The notes below the pieces were generated by a model. It was not told the origin of the DNA, searched no databases, and saw only the letters and a program-made list of their open reading frames with translations. 64,000 nucleotides of DNA from NCBI GenBank assembly GCA_036826295.1, contig DAISWO010000001.1:124001-188000 (forward strand), given 5' to 3'. Below, piece by piece: positions 8,831-17,238 of this stretch. Within the stretch, counting starts at the first letter, position 1. Each line of letters begins with the position of its first letter. Origin of the DNA: DAISWO01 sp036826295. GTDB taxonomy: Bacteria > Patescibacteriota > Saccharimonadia > Saccharimonadales > JAGQNJ01. The position numbers and the translations under genes are program-made.

Positions 8831-8836
8831 TATAAT
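8831..8836 (+). promoter_or_regulatory. -10 box of a leaderless promoter (orn)
   Basis: TATAAT lies 7 bases before the ATG at 8844, with TTGGGC (8807-8812) as a possible -35 at 18-base spacing. It decides the start of orn, whose frame is open further upstream. Confidence 0.6.
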
Positions 8837-8843
8837 AACCGTA

Positions 8844-9397
8844 ATGAAAGATAAGAATTTACGCCCAACAAAGTTGCTCTGGGTAGACCTAGAAATGACT
8901 GGATTAGATCCAAAAAAAGATGTAATTCTAGAGATTGCTGCCGAGATAACAGACATGGATTTTAAAACTCTGGCAAGCTACGAGGCTAGGGTGAAGCAAC
9001 CAAAGGCTTTGGTAGTAAAGCGTATGCAGGCAAATAATTGGTGGCAAAGTTATCCAGAAAACCGCGATTCATTCGTCAATAACCTTGATAGCGGTAAACC
9101 AATCCTGCTTATCGAGCAAGAACTACTGGCGGTAATGGATCAAAATTTTGGCAAAGAGACGGNNNNNNNNNNAATTCTATATACAATGATCGTAAATTTA
9201 TTACTCAGTGGATGCCAGCACTGGATTTAAAGCTACATTATCGTATGCTCGATGTTAGCGCCTGGAAGATAGTCATGCATGGTAAATTTGGTAAAGCCTT
9301 TCAAAAACCAGAGGTGCATCGTGCCTTTGAAGATATTCAGGGATCTATAGCCGAGCTTCAATACTACCTAGATTGGTTCAAAAAGAATGGATCATAA
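8844..9397 (+). CDS. orn: Oligoribonuclease, interrupted by an assembly gap
   Basis: DEDDh exonuclease that degrades 2-5 nt RNA fragments. Before the gap, LLWVDLEMTGLDPKKDVILE carries the first catalytic D and E. After the gap, NSIYNDRKFITQWMPAL, HYRMLDVS and the C-terminal EDIQGSIAELQYYL match the rest of the family. Ten Ns at 9163-9172 hide the segment just before the Asn. The frame before the gap (codon phase of 8844) and after it (phase of 9212) disagree by one base, so the real gap length is not ten. The ATG at 8844 is set by the -10 box. The stop overlaps the next gene by 11 bases. Confidence 0.9.
9163..9172. other. Assembly gap (10 Ns) inside orn
   Basis: Ten consecutive Ns. The frame analysis of orn needs a missing length of 2 modulo 3 bases, so ten is a placeholder rather than a measured size. 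Confidence 0.95.
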
Positions 9398-9740
9398 ACA
9401 ACTCGAGGAAATAATCTTGTCTATGCCTACGTCTTGGTTGGACTATCCATTCGGCAAAGATGTGGCTGTGTATAAGATTGGATCTAAAGATAACGGAAAG
9501 ATGTTTGCTTTGGTCCCAGAAGACGCCAGTCCTTTGAAGGTTAGCTTAAAGTGCGACCCAACCCTTGCTGTACACTTACGTGAAAAGTATGAATCTGTCA
9601 TGCCGGGATACCACCTTAATAAAAAACATTGGAATACAATCGTGCTGACAGGCCAATTAACGGATCAGGATATAAAAGATCTTGTAAGGCATTCGTACGA
9701 GTTAGTGGCCAAAGTGACTGGCGATATTCCGGGGATGTAG
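9387..9740 (+). CDS. MmcQ/YjbR family protein
   Basis: 117 residues. WLDYPFGKDVAVYKIG, KMFALV, SLKCDP and the GYHLNKKHWNTI pattern are typical of MmcQ/YjbR (DUF419), a CyaY-like fold proposed to bind DNA. The biological role is unproven. The start overlaps the end of orn by 11 bases, so the pair is co-transcribed. It converges on the next gene with a 6-base gap. Confidence 0.85.
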   Translation: MDHKQLEEIILSMPTSWLDYPFGKDVAVYKIGSKDNGKMFALVPEDASPLKVSLKCDPTLAVHLREKYESVMPGYHLNKKHWNTIVLTGQLTDQDIKDLVRHSYELVAKVTGDIPGM

Positions 9741-9746
9741 ATGATA

Positions 9747-10397
9747 CTAACGGACAATACTCTCTAGCAGTAGTCCAGCATTTTCGTAATAATTTGCAAC
9801 CGATTGTTTAGCTACAGGTCCAGATAATTTTGTTATGTTTGATTGTAAGAATGATCTGTAATCTTCGAGTGCGATCTTTGTATTATTGATAAAGACTTCA
9901 TCAAATCTTCCGTTAGTTTCGGCTTGCGTGAGATCGCTTACTACTTTTCCGTCTGGGGCTGCGGCATAATCCTTGGGGTTAGCCTTCTTACCATTTTTTG
10001 TAATCAACGCAATGGTTTGATTTTGGTCTGTCTGAATAGTTTGTGATGTTGCCACTGCGAGGTTTTGCGCAGTCACACTTCCACTTTTATCTGCACCGAT
10101 TTCTGCTAGGGTTATTAATTGATTTTGTTTTTTGGCGATTAATAGTAGCGCCTCGGCGTCTCCACCACCTCGACCGCCCAAGATTAGACTAAATACAAGT
10201 ACTAATATTGTAAATACACCTAGCCCAATAGCAATCATTTTTAACTTGCCACCCCCAGCAAGTGAAAATTTAGGTCGCTTGCCTCCGGCTGGTTGTGGGT
10301 TGTTAATGAAATCGTACTGATTAGTGTCCAGAGGTTGGTTGGGAGGAGGGGGTTGCAATGGCTCTGGTGGTTGTATCGGTTGCTGATTCGGATCCAT
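9747..10397 (-). CDS. Single-pass membrane protein with Pro/Gln-rich cytoplasmic tail
   Basis: 216 residues, family not recognised. Residues 1-38 are rich in Pro, Gln and Asn; a basic Gly/Lys patch precedes one TM (about 53-73), followed by a Gly-rich turn. Residues 80-216 form an Ala/Gln/Thr-rich, probably helical, external domain. Similar architectures (Pro-rich tail, one TM, small external domain) are common among lineage-specific proteins of these bacteria. Function cannot be assigned. Confidence 0.7.
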   Translation of the reverse strand: MDPNQQPIQPPEPLQPPPPNQPLDTNQYDFINNPQPAGGKRPKFSLAGGGKLKMIAIGLGVFTILVLVFSLILGGRGGGDAEALLLIAKKQNQLITLAEIGADKSGSVTAQNLAVATSQTIQTDQNQTIALITKNGKKANPKDYAAAPDGKVVSDLTQAETNGRFDEVFINNTKIALEDYRSFLQSNITKLSGPVAKQSVANYYENAGLLLESIVR

Positions 10398-10454
10398 AGA
10401 CTATATTTAAGCATAAACAGCATGCTCCTTACCAGAGGGAAACTTCCATAAATC

Positions 10455-10502
10455 TATATTGACAATACATCAAGCTTATGCTAATATGTAGCTAAGACTA
10501 AA
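10455..10502 (+). promoter_or_regulatory. Promoter repeat copy 1 (TTGACA-17-TAATAT)
   Basis: A consensus -35 TTGACA (10459-10464), 17-base spacer and TAATAT (10482-10487). The whole 48-base block is identical to 11348-11395. The leader after it is A-rich and carries AAAAAAGG before the ATG at 10539. Confidence 0.85.
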
Positions 10503-10538
10503 CTGTCTATTAAAAAAACAAAAAAGGATATCAAAAAA

Positions 10539-11060
10539 ATGAGTGAACAAAATCCACTAGATAAACAGGCTGTAGCGGACGCATACTATTCAGCGCAAGC
10601 GTTTAAGGAGTATGCAGAAAAGGAAGATCCTGAAGCAGCACAGAGAGCGGCAGAAGCTGAGAAAGAAGGAATAATAAATGCCTCAGCAGTTGTGCCAGTG
10701 GATGAGTCAAGATTCAAAAATATGGAAACAGTAGCCGTCGCACAAGGACCTGATGCTGAAAGGAGACGCATGCTTATGGCTGCATGGGCAGAACATCAAG
10801 GTACTCTAGCCGAAGACGCACAAAGGGCGCACGTTGAAACTGAAAACAAAGTAGGTAGGAACCCGGGTACTCCTCTTTGGATGATTACTAAGAACGCAGA
10901 GAGAACAGCAAAAGAAGGAGAAGTAGGGAAGATTCCAATAAACCCAGATAACCACCAGGCTGGTTACAATAAAGTAATCAGAAAAGCCACGGAAGATGGT
11001 GTTGTTGTTGCAAATTCTAAGGGTCCAAGACTGTATCGTTCTCCATCCAAAATGCGATAA
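10539..11060 (+). CDS. Unrecognised 173-residue soluble protein
   Basis: No known family recognised. The protein is hydrophilic and Ala/Glu-rich, with no signal peptide or TM. The first half is helical (AQRAAEAEKEG); the C-terminal third is basic and Gly/Asn-containing (NPGTPLWMITKNAERT, ending YRSPSKMR). It has a strong consensus promoter and A-rich leader that are duplicated before the 11433 gene. Both proteins also start in a similar way (MSEQ / MSYEQ). Confidence 0.7.
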   Translation: MSEQNPLDKQAVADAYYSAQAFKEYAEKEDPEAAQRAAEAEKEGIINASAVVPVDESRFKNMETVAVAQGPDAERRRMLMAAWAEHQGTLAEDAQRAHVETENKVGRNPGTPLWMITKNAERTAKEGEVGKIPINPDNHQAGYNKVIRKATEDGVVVANSKGPRLYRSPSKMR

Positions 11061-11347
11061 AGTACGGCAGCAACAAAATAGAAACATCAGTCACATCGCG
11101 ATTTTTTATGCATGTCTTTAATACTCGATACTAGTGGGTATAGATGTAGTTAAGGATATAAAATAAAGTATTGGCTTCGAAGATGTTATGAATGATTCTT
11201 TAGTTCTACAATGAGCTAGTCGGAATCGTCAAGCACTCAGTTTTTCATTATGAAAGAAATCATGCCGATGAATCACTCTTATGTCTAAGTACTGTATAAA
11301 TTCCCTATAGTAAATAACAACTAAAATTAAGCGCAAAAGAATCAATA
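11061..11347. other. Intergenic stretch without recognisable genes
   Basis: About 290 bases of AT-rich sequence between the first unknown gene and the second promoter copy. I see no convincing ORF, strong hairpin or RNA gene. A weak T-run near 11102-11107 is not preceded by a good stem. Confidence 0.5.
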
Positions 11348-11395
11348 TATATTGACAATACATCAAGCTTATGCTAATATGTAGCTAAGACTAAA
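11348..11395 (+). promoter_or_regulatory. Promoter repeat copy 2 (TTGACA-17-TAATAT)
   Basis: -35 at 11352-11357 and -10 at 11375-11380. The 48 bases are identical to 10455-10502, and the similarity continues more weakly (GTCTATT, then an A-rich leader with AAAAAAGG). It drives the 11433 gene. Confidence 0.85.
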
Positions 11396-11432
11396 TCGTC
11401 TATTTAAAAAAAACAAAAAAGGAAAAATCAAA

Positions 11433-12431
11433 ATGTCATACGAACAAGCACCTCCAATGCCAAAGCCAGAACAACTGTTCCGGGACGCTAGAGTTGAAGG
11501 CTATCAAGGTAGATTACCTGAAGAAACTCTTGGATTAGCTCAAGAAACAGTCACAGAAGCCAGAGTTGGGCTAAGTACTCTTACCGCCGGACTTCAAGAA
11601 GCTGGCTTCGGGAGCCCTCATACTCCTGAGCGCGACGTTGTTGCTAAAGTACAAGTTTCAGGCAATGAAGTCTTAGAGAACATAACAGATCTAGAGATAA
11701 CTCCTACACTACATAGGCTTGAAGAAGATCGTTATGGTGAAGATGGTTATTCCGGTAACTATGACAAGGAAGGGGACGAGCAGAGATTAGCAGAACAGAC
11801 TGCTAGATCTCACGCGTTCAAGTCGCTATCAGAAGCAGTGGTAGCCGCACTTGATGATGACCCAACAAGGGTTCGTACTGATGCCCCACTTTATGTTGAC
11901 TCTGATGCTCAGGGTCCGGGCGGTGGTGGCGATAAAGAACATTCAATGTATTATGGCACTACAAAAGACGCGGTTGAGATGATGGCTGAGGTTGTGAACG
12001 GCGGTAGTAAGAGGTCTGGTTCAGACCATCGATGGGCCGAGACTCACTGGACAGGTCGTAAGGCGGAGACATTAGCCTATCAAAAACACTATTTAGAAGA
12101 TGGCTCAACCCTACTCCTATCTGAAGTCCCACTTCCGTCGCTTGGGCTGAGCATTATTGTAAGAGAGATGATTCCGCAGTACCAAACAGATAAAAACATG
12201 CCAAGAGTTGAGACCTATGTAGTCTCTACTGTAGAAGCAGAGAAGCGTAAGTATCATATTGGGGCTAAGCTTGAGAGAAGAGAATCTAGCTACGTGAAAG
12301 AAATATTCGACCCAAAAAAAGCCCGTGAAGCCAGTATTAAACTAGATGAAGATAGAAGACGTGAATTGGATAGGTATGAAGAACGACAACGCAGAAGAGA
12401 GTGGACCTCGACTCAAACTTCAGCCAGGTAA
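11433..12431 (+). CDS. Unrecognised 332-residue soluble protein
   Basis: No family recognised. Hydrophilic, without signal peptide or TM. The N-terminus MSYEQAPPMPKPEQ is Pro-rich. A Gly-rich patch GPGGGGDKEHSMYYG lies near residues 159-173, and the C-terminus is a strongly charged helix rich in Arg and Glu (about 290-325). AAAAAAGGAAAAATC precedes the ATG. It is followed by two further unknown genes on the same strand, the first starting with nearly the same leader and N-terminus. The block looks like a lineage-specific cassette; function unknown. Confidence 0.72.
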   Translation: MSYEQAPPMPKPEQLFRDARVEGYQGRLPEETLGLAQETVTEARVGLSTLTAGLQEAGFGSPHTPERDVVAKVQVSGNEVLENITDLEITPTLHRLEEDRYGEDGYSGNYDKEGDEQRLAEQTARSHAFKSLSEAVVAALDDDPTRVRTDAPLYVDSDAQGPGGGGDKEHSMYYGTTKDAVEMMAEVVNGGSKRSGSDHRWAETHWTGRKAETLAYQKHYLEDGSTLLLSEVPLPSLGLSIIVREMIPQYQTDKNMPRVETYVVSTVEAEKRKYHIGAKLERRESSYVKEIFDPKKAREASIKLDEDRRRELDRYEERQRRREWTSTQTSAR

Positions 12432-12507
12432 TTGTAGATAGAGTTGCCAGCTAAGATCGCCTGAAATATGACGACCTAACGAAAATAAATAAAAAAGGAT
12501 CAAAGAA

Positions 12508-12876
12508 ATGAGCGAACAAGCACCACAACCACAAGTACATCCTGATGTTGACCCTAATGCACCCAAGCATCCTGAACAACCTGTGTTTATAGTACCCGGC
12601 GAAGTAACTTTGGGATTTTCGGTTGGACCCGAAGAGTCGAAAACTAAAAAGCGTATTAGCAGGGAAGAGGATGATGATCGACTTCCAAAAGCTCCTGCTG
12701 GACCTAATGATCCGCCAGAGGATGAATATAAGGATCCTAACGAAAAAGCGTTAAAACCATATAAAGATTTAGTAGGTAATACAAAATCAAGTCTTAAGAT
12801 TTCACCAATTCACGCTAAAAATGTAGAACCAGATCTACGTTCGCCTGAAATATTAAAACCTAGTAACAATAACTAA
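12508..12876 (+). CDS. Unrecognised 122-residue Pro/Asp-rich protein
   Basis: No family recognised. Low-complexity and probably disordered: MSEQAPQPQVHPDVDPNAP at the start, acidic and Pro-rich in the middle (REEDDDRLPKAP), no hydrophobic segment. AAAAAAGGATC lies just before the ATG, matching the leader type of the two upstream genes. The next gene starts 12 bases after its stop, so they share an operon. Confidence 0.65.
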   Translation: MSEQAPQPQVHPDVDPNAPKHPEQPVFIVPGEVTLGFSVGPEESKTKKRISREEDDDRLPKAPAGPNDPPEDEYKDPNEKALKPYKDLVGNTKSSLKISPIHAKNVEPDLRSPEILKPSNNN

Positions 12877-12888
12877 ATAAGGCCAAGA

Positions 12889-13617
12889 ATGAGTGAAAAG
12901 ATGCCAACTGCTGTTCCAGGACACGAAGCACTAAATACAGTCGCATCCGCTAGGCGTGTTGAAATTCCAGATCAACGAAGCGGTGCGGTTGAACAAGATT
13001 TGTTCAAAGATGGTGTGTTTCGTTATGATCCAGAAACCACAGATCAGCAACTGTCATTACTTCCAAAACATCGCGATCACTCGACTGATGGAGTTGCTCA
13101 AAGAGAGATCAATGCTAGAGCAACACAATTTGATCGTGAGTGGGCAACGGGTTGGATGGAACACTTCAGTGGTGTAGTTCCTGCGCATTGGGGTAGAGTC
13201 GATGCAAGACTTAGGCCAGATTTTATAAGTGCTATTAAAGCATGTGAAACACTATCACCGGATCTTTTAGAAGCAGCAGTTACTCATCCATCCTGGCAGA
13301 ATGCTGTTGATGCAGCCGAGACCCAGAGACTCCCTAGGTCAGTATTAATGTCTGCGCTTTATCGTGATATGCCTAGATGGGCAAGGGAAAGAGTGATTGA
13401 AGGACAGGCAAAACTTGGCGTGAATAAAGTATCTTTATGGAGAGCAAGCAAAAAGGCCGAAAAGCTTAGGAGGAAAACCGACACACCTGGTTATCAAGAA
13501 CAGACTATGATTGCTAACCGTGAAAAACCATTTAGTCATTTGGGTGCAAGGGGTAGGCGAGGTCGAGGTGCTGTAGTTTCCTCTATATCAGCGTCGATTG
13601 GCCGTGGCGGGCTGTAA
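12889..13617 (+). CDS. Unrecognised 242-residue basic protein
   Basis: No family recognised. It is soluble, Arg-rich and mostly helical, with a Trp-containing middle (WATGWMEHFSG, HPSWQNAVDAA, RDMPRWARERV). The basic Gly/Arg C-terminus (GARGRRGRGAVVSS) could bind nucleic acid. AAGG lies 7 bases before the ATG. It is the last gene of the unknown block before dnaG. Confidence 0.68.
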   Translation: MSEKMPTAVPGHEALNTVASARRVEIPDQRSGAVEQDLFKDGVFRYDPETTDQQLSLLPKHRDHSTDGVAQREINARATQFDREWATGWMEHFSGVVPAHWGRVDARLRPDFISAIKACETLSPDLLEAAVTHPSWQNAVDAAETQRLPRSVLMSALYRDMPRWARERVIEGQAKLGVNKVSLWRASKKAEKLRRKTDTPGYQEQTMIANREKPFSHLGARGRRGRGAVVSSISASIGRGGL

Positions 13618-13664
13618 TTAAAAAGAAATTGTCATTCACTATCCTGTCGGCAAAAAAAGCTTTT

Positions 13665-13699
13665 GCTTTCAGCTTTCAGCTTTAAGCTTTAAGCTATAA
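13665..13699 (+). repeat. Five tandem 7-base repeats directly before dnaG
   Basis: Units read GCTTTCA, GCTTTCA, GCTTTAA, GCTTTAA, GCTATAA and end two bases before the dnaG ATG. Each AGCTTT/AAGCTT core is near-palindromic. The last unit contains TATAAG, too close to the ATG for a normal -10. Role unknown; it may be slippage-generated. Confidence 0.8.
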
Positions 13700-13701
13700 G
13701 T

Positions 13702-15438
13702 ATGGATGCGGTAGAGGATGTTAAGCAACGGCTAAGTATTGAAGATGTTATTGGCGAATATATTGAGTTAAAAAGGGCAGGGCGAAATCTAAAAGGCCTT
13801 AGCCCTTTTAGTAACGAAAAGACAGCTAGTTTTATGGTTAGTCCTGAAAAGCAGATCTGGCATGATTTTAGTAGTGGTAAGGGTGGCAATATGTTTAGCT
13901 TTGTCATGGAGATGGAGGGGCTTGATTTTAAGGGTGCGCTAGAGATCCTTGCACGTAAGGCTGGCGTCGATCTGAGCAAATATCGCAGTGGAGATTATGC
14001 CGATCGGACCAAACAAAAAGATCGGCTTTATCAATGTCTAGAGACGGCTACAAAATTCTATCAACTACAGTTTTCTAAAAACAAGACAGCCCTAGAATAC
14101 ATATTAAAAAAACGAGCTTACACTAAAGAAACGGCACTACTTTTTAAAATAGGCTATTCGCCTAACACCGGTGATGCGCTGACCAAGTACCTACGAGGTA
14201 AAAAGTTCAACGATAAAGAAATAATTAGCGCAGGGCTGGCTACAGATAGGTACAATCGATTATCTGATATGTTTCGAGGTCGTATAATGGTGCCACTTTG
14301 TGATGGTCAAGGGCGAGTGATTGGCTTTACGGCCCGACTATTGGCTGACGATGACAGTGGTCCAAAATATATTAATACTGCCCAAACGGTGCTATATGAC
14401 AAGGGGCGCAATGTTTTTGGGTTACATCTCGCTAAAGATCAGATAAGAACAGACGGCTTTGTGGTGGTAGCAGAGGGTAATCTAGACGTAATTGCTTCAC
14501 ACCAAGCCGGCATTGCTAATGTGGTCGCCAGTGCCGGTACGGCTATGACCGAGATGCACCTCAAAGAACTAGCTAGATTTACTGATGATGTCCGTCTAGC
14601 TTTTGATCAGGACAAGGCAGGGTTAAACGCCATGGAGCGCGTGATACCTCTGGCAAGTAAAACTAATATCAATCTAAGTATAATTACTATTCCTGAAGGC
14701 AAAGACCCCGACGAGTTAATCAAAAAGGATCCTAAAGTGTGGCGAGAGGTGATCAATTCGTACGATTATGCCTTGGACTGGTTGATTGATCAATATAAAG
14801 CCAAAAATGATTCCACGTCAGCGCAGGGAAAAAAAGCAATAACAGATGCGATTTTACCTGTTATCAACCAATTAACTGATTCGGTAGAACAAGATCATTA
14901 TTTGACTCGGTTAGCTGAAATTGTTCAAGTCGATAAAAGTGCTTTGAACAAAAAATTTACACATACAAAAAAAGATATCGACAAATCTGTGCGCTACAAA
15001 AAAGTTGACGTTGAGAAAGTGACTTCCCAGCAAGCCGATAATACAAAATCACAAAATCAACTGTTGGCACTGTGTCTGAAACATGCGGATTTGCGAAAAC
15101 TTTTAGAAAACCTCGGCGTAGAGATGTTTAGTAGTGAGCCGGCTAGGGTATTCTATGCACGACTACTGGGGAGTGATAAGTCGCCAGAGCGGTTGCGAGA
15201 AAACGATGATTATGGTAAAATCCTAGAAGTACTTTATGAGGAACTCTATTCCAACCTCGAGTTTGTAGAGCTTCAATACGAAGCCGCTCGATTGCAGGTC
15301 CACGTGATAGAGAATTATGTCAAAAATCAAAAACATCAGTTAGCTCAGCAAATGAGGGAAGCGGATGAGTCCGAACAAAACAAATTAATCGAGAGAGACC
15401 AAGAACTTAATCAAATGCTAAAGCGCACAAGGGGATAA
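13702..15438 (+). CDS. dnaG: DNA primase DnaG lacking zinc ligands
   Basis: 578-residue primase that makes RNA primers at the replication fork. The N-terminal CHC2 fold is recognisable (GLSPFSNEKTASFMVSPEK, then SSGKGGNMFSFVMEMEG), but the four zinc ligands are replaced: Ser34, Ser37, Asp55 and Ser58 stand where C, H, C and C normally are. The catalytic core keeps FRGRIMVPL, the TOPRIM Glu in VVAEGNLDVIA, and FDQDKAG. The C-terminal helical part (from about 430) is the helicase-binding region. No Shine-Dalgarno is visible. It lies directly before rpoD, as in the classical macromolecular synthesis operon but without rpsU. Confidence 0.95.
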   Translation: MDAVEDVKQRLSIEDVIGEYIELKRAGRNLKGLSPFSNEKTASFMVSPEKQIWHDFSSGKGGNMFSFVMEMEGLDFKGALEILARKAGVDLSKYRSGDYADRTKQKDRLYQCLETATKFYQLQFSKNKTALEYILKKRAYTKETALLFKIGYSPNTGDALTKYLRGKKFNDKEIISAGLATDRYNRLSDMFRGRIMVPLCDGQGRVIGFTARLLADDDSGPKYINTAQTVLYDKGRNVFGLHLAKDQIRTDGFVVVAEGNLDVIASHQAGIANVVASAGTAMTEMHLKELARFTDDVRLAFDQDKAGLNAMERVIPLASKTNINLSIITIPEGKDPDELIKKDPKVWREVINSYDYALDWLIDQYKAKNDSTSAQGKKAITDAILPVINQLTDSVEQDHYLTRLAEIVQVDKSALNKKFTHTKKDIDKSVRYKKVDVEKVTSQQADNTKSQNQLLALCLKHADLRKLLENLGVEMFSSEPARVFYARLLGSDKSPERLRENDDYGKILEVLYEELYSNLEFVELQYEAARLQVHVIENYVKNQKHQLAQQMREADESEQNKLIERDQELNQMLKRTRG

Positions 15439-15447
15439 TTTATTATT

Positions 15448-16572
15448 ATGGCGAAGAAAAAAAAGAAGTTGACCGTTAAAGAGATTGAATCAGCTAAGAA
15501 AAAGTTGTTACGAAAAGCCGAGAAAGAAGAAAAAAAGCTAGAACAACGGGAGATTTTTAAGCTTATTCCGGATACACCGGAAAATATAGTAATTTTAGAG
15601 AAGTTTTATAAAGAACTCGATAAAGCAGAGATAGAGATCATCGAGGCGACCGAGCCTAATGTTGAAGACTTTACGGACGAGTGGGTAGAAGAAGAGGAAG
15701 AAGAAAAAATTAAAGTTGAGGATAAGGTATTCTTAGACGATATTGCCGATGATTCTGTCCGACTTTATCTGCGAGAAATTGGTAAGATTCCACTGTTAAA
15801 ACCAGACGAAGAATTAAAGCTGGCTTACGAAGTAGTGAATGGTAAAAAAGGTGCCAAGGATAAAATGGCTGAGGCTAATATGCGCCTTGTCGTGTCAATC
15901 GCTAAACGTTATGTTGGGCGAGGGCTTGATCTACTCGACCTGATCCAAGAGGGTAATACCGGATTACTGCGTGCTGTAGAAAAGTTTGATCCAGATAAAG
16001 GTTTTAAATTTAGTACTTATGCTACGTGGTGGATTAGACAAGCTATTACTCGGGCTATTGCTGACCAAGCTCGGACTATTCGTATTCCGGTGCATATGGT
16101 TGAGACGATTAACAAATTACTTCGTACTCAACGTCGATTAACTCAAGAGTTAAACCGTGAACCAACTAACGAAGAGATTGCTAAAGAGATGGAAATTGAC
16201 GTCGAAAAAGTCGAACACATCATGAAGATTAAGCAAGATATCTCTAGTCTTGATGCTAGTGTGCGCGAGGACGAGGAAGATAGCGTGCTAGGGGACTTTA
16301 TCGAAGACGAAGATACCGTAACGCCAGAAGAATCGGCTACAGGGTCGCTATTAAAAGAACACGTAAAAATTATGTTAAGTGCCTTATCCGATAGAGAACA
16401 AAAGATTCTAAAATTACGATTCGGTCTAGAAGATGGACGATCACATACACTGGAAGAAGTTGGTCAAGAATTCAATGTTACGCGTGAGCGTATTCGACAG
16501 ATCGAAGCCAAGGCCTTGGCCAAGTTACGCAAGCATAAAGATAGTCGAAAACTCCACGATTATATAAAATAG
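15448..16572 (+). CDS. rpoD: Primary sigma factor RpoD (sigma-70)
   Basis: 374 residues. A Lys/Glu-rich N-terminal extension (about 1-95) replaces a full region 1.1. It is followed by region 1.2 (DSVRLYLREIGKIPLL), region 2 (RLVVSIAKRYVGRGL, LLDLIQEGNTGLLRAVEKFD, YATWWIRQAI), region 3 and region 4 with the -35-binding helix-turn-helix (TLEEVGQEFNVTRERIRQIE). It recognises the TTGACA/TATAAT promoters seen across this window. The preceding gap to dnaG is 9 bases, so they are co-transcribed. Confidence 0.97.
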   Translation: MAKKKKKLTVKEIESAKKKLLRKAEKEEKKLEQREIFKLIPDTPENIVILEKFYKELDKAEIEIIEATEPNVEDFTDEWVEEEEEEKIKVEDKVFLDDIADDSVRLYLREIGKIPLLKPDEELKLAYEVVNGKKGAKDKMAEANMRLVVSIAKRYVGRGLDLLDLIQEGNTGLLRAVEKFDPDKGFKFSTYATWWIRQAITRAIADQARTIRIPVHMVETINKLLRTQRRLTQELNREPTNEEIAKEMEIDVEKVEHIMKIKQDISSLDASVREDEEDSVLGDFIEDEDTVTPEESATGSLLKEHVKIMLSALSDREQKILKLRFGLEDGRSHTLEEVGQEFNVTRERIRQIEAKALAKLRKHKDSRKLHDYIK

Positions 16573-16576
16573 AATC

Positions 16577-17161
16577 ATGAAGATAATTGGGATTTCTGGG
16601 ACTAATGGGAGCGGGAAGGATACTGTTGGAGATTTGTTGGCCGAGCGCTATAATTTTTTATTTGTATCAGTTACTGAAATGTTACGAGACGAATTGCGTC
16701 GACGTAAATTACCTATAAATCGCGTACAAACATCACAATTAAGCGCAGAGTGGAGACGGGATTTTGGGCATGGGGTGCTTGTACAAAAGGCTATTGAGCA
16801 CTACAAGAATCAGACGCAGACTTATGCTGGTCTAGTTGTGGCTAGTTTACGCCATCCCAGCGAAGTAGAGGTTGTTCACGAGTCTGGCGGGCAGGTGATT
16901 TGGATAGATGCTGAACCTAGAGTTCGATACGACCGAATCCAGAAGAATGCTCACTTGCGAAACCGTGCTGGCGAAGACAATACGACGTTTGAAAAGTTTT
17001 TAGATGACGAAAAACGTGAAATGAAACCAGAAGGTGATAAAGCGACTCTAGATATGGGTAGCGTCAAACAAAAGGCTGACATATTTATTGAGAATAATGG
17101 TAACGATGTTAAAGCTTTTCAAAAAGCGGCTGAAAAAGCCCTAGAAAAGTACTTGACATAA
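16577..17161 (+). CDS. P-loop nucleotide/dephospho-CoA kinase-like protein
   Basis: 194 residues. Walker A GISGTNGSGKDT (about 5-16) is followed by a small-kinase fold. Features are DELRRRKLP, VVASLRHPSEV and a lid-like RYDRIQKNAHLRNRAG segment. It resembles the AAA_18/CoaE-like NMP kinases annotated in archaea and Patescibacteria; the substrate cannot be assigned. It starts 4 bases after rpoD, without a visible Shine-Dalgarno. The end of the gene holds the TTGACA of the next promoter. Confidence 0.7.
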   Translation: MKIIGISGTNGSGKDTVGDLLAERYNFLFVSVTEMLRDELRRRKLPINRVQTSQLSAEWRRDFGHGVLVQKAIEHYKNQTQTYAGLVVASLRHPSEVEVVHESGGQVIWIDAEPRVRYDRIQKNAHLRNRAGEDNTTFEKFLDDEKREMKPEGDKATLDMGSVKQKADIFIENNGNDVKAFQKAAEKALEKYLT

Positions 17162-17181
17162 TCATAGATATGTAGTATTTT
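17153..17181 (+). promoter_or_regulatory. Promoter of the structured leader (TTGACA-17-TATTTT)
   Basis: TTGACA (17153-17158) overlaps the end of the kinase gene. TATTTT follows at 17176-17181 after 17 bases. It would start a short RNA containing two hairpins and a six-codon ORF. Confidence 0.55.
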
Positions 17182-17204
17182 AAAAGAGGTTTCGAAAAAC
17201 CGAC

Positions 17205-17238
17205 AACCCCCTCTAACAACAAATGAGGAGGTTTTTTT
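17205..17238 (+). terminator. Hairpin with T-run, intrinsic-terminator-like
   Basis: The stem pairs 17205-17213 with 17225-17233 (one mismatch), followed by seven Ts. The 3' arm includes GAGGAGG, which is also the ribosome-binding site for the tiny ORF at 17239, so folding and translation would compete. Confidence 0.6.

Noticed and set aside
13665..13699. CRISPR-like repeat
   Set aside because: Units are 7 bases with no spacers and there are no cas genes.
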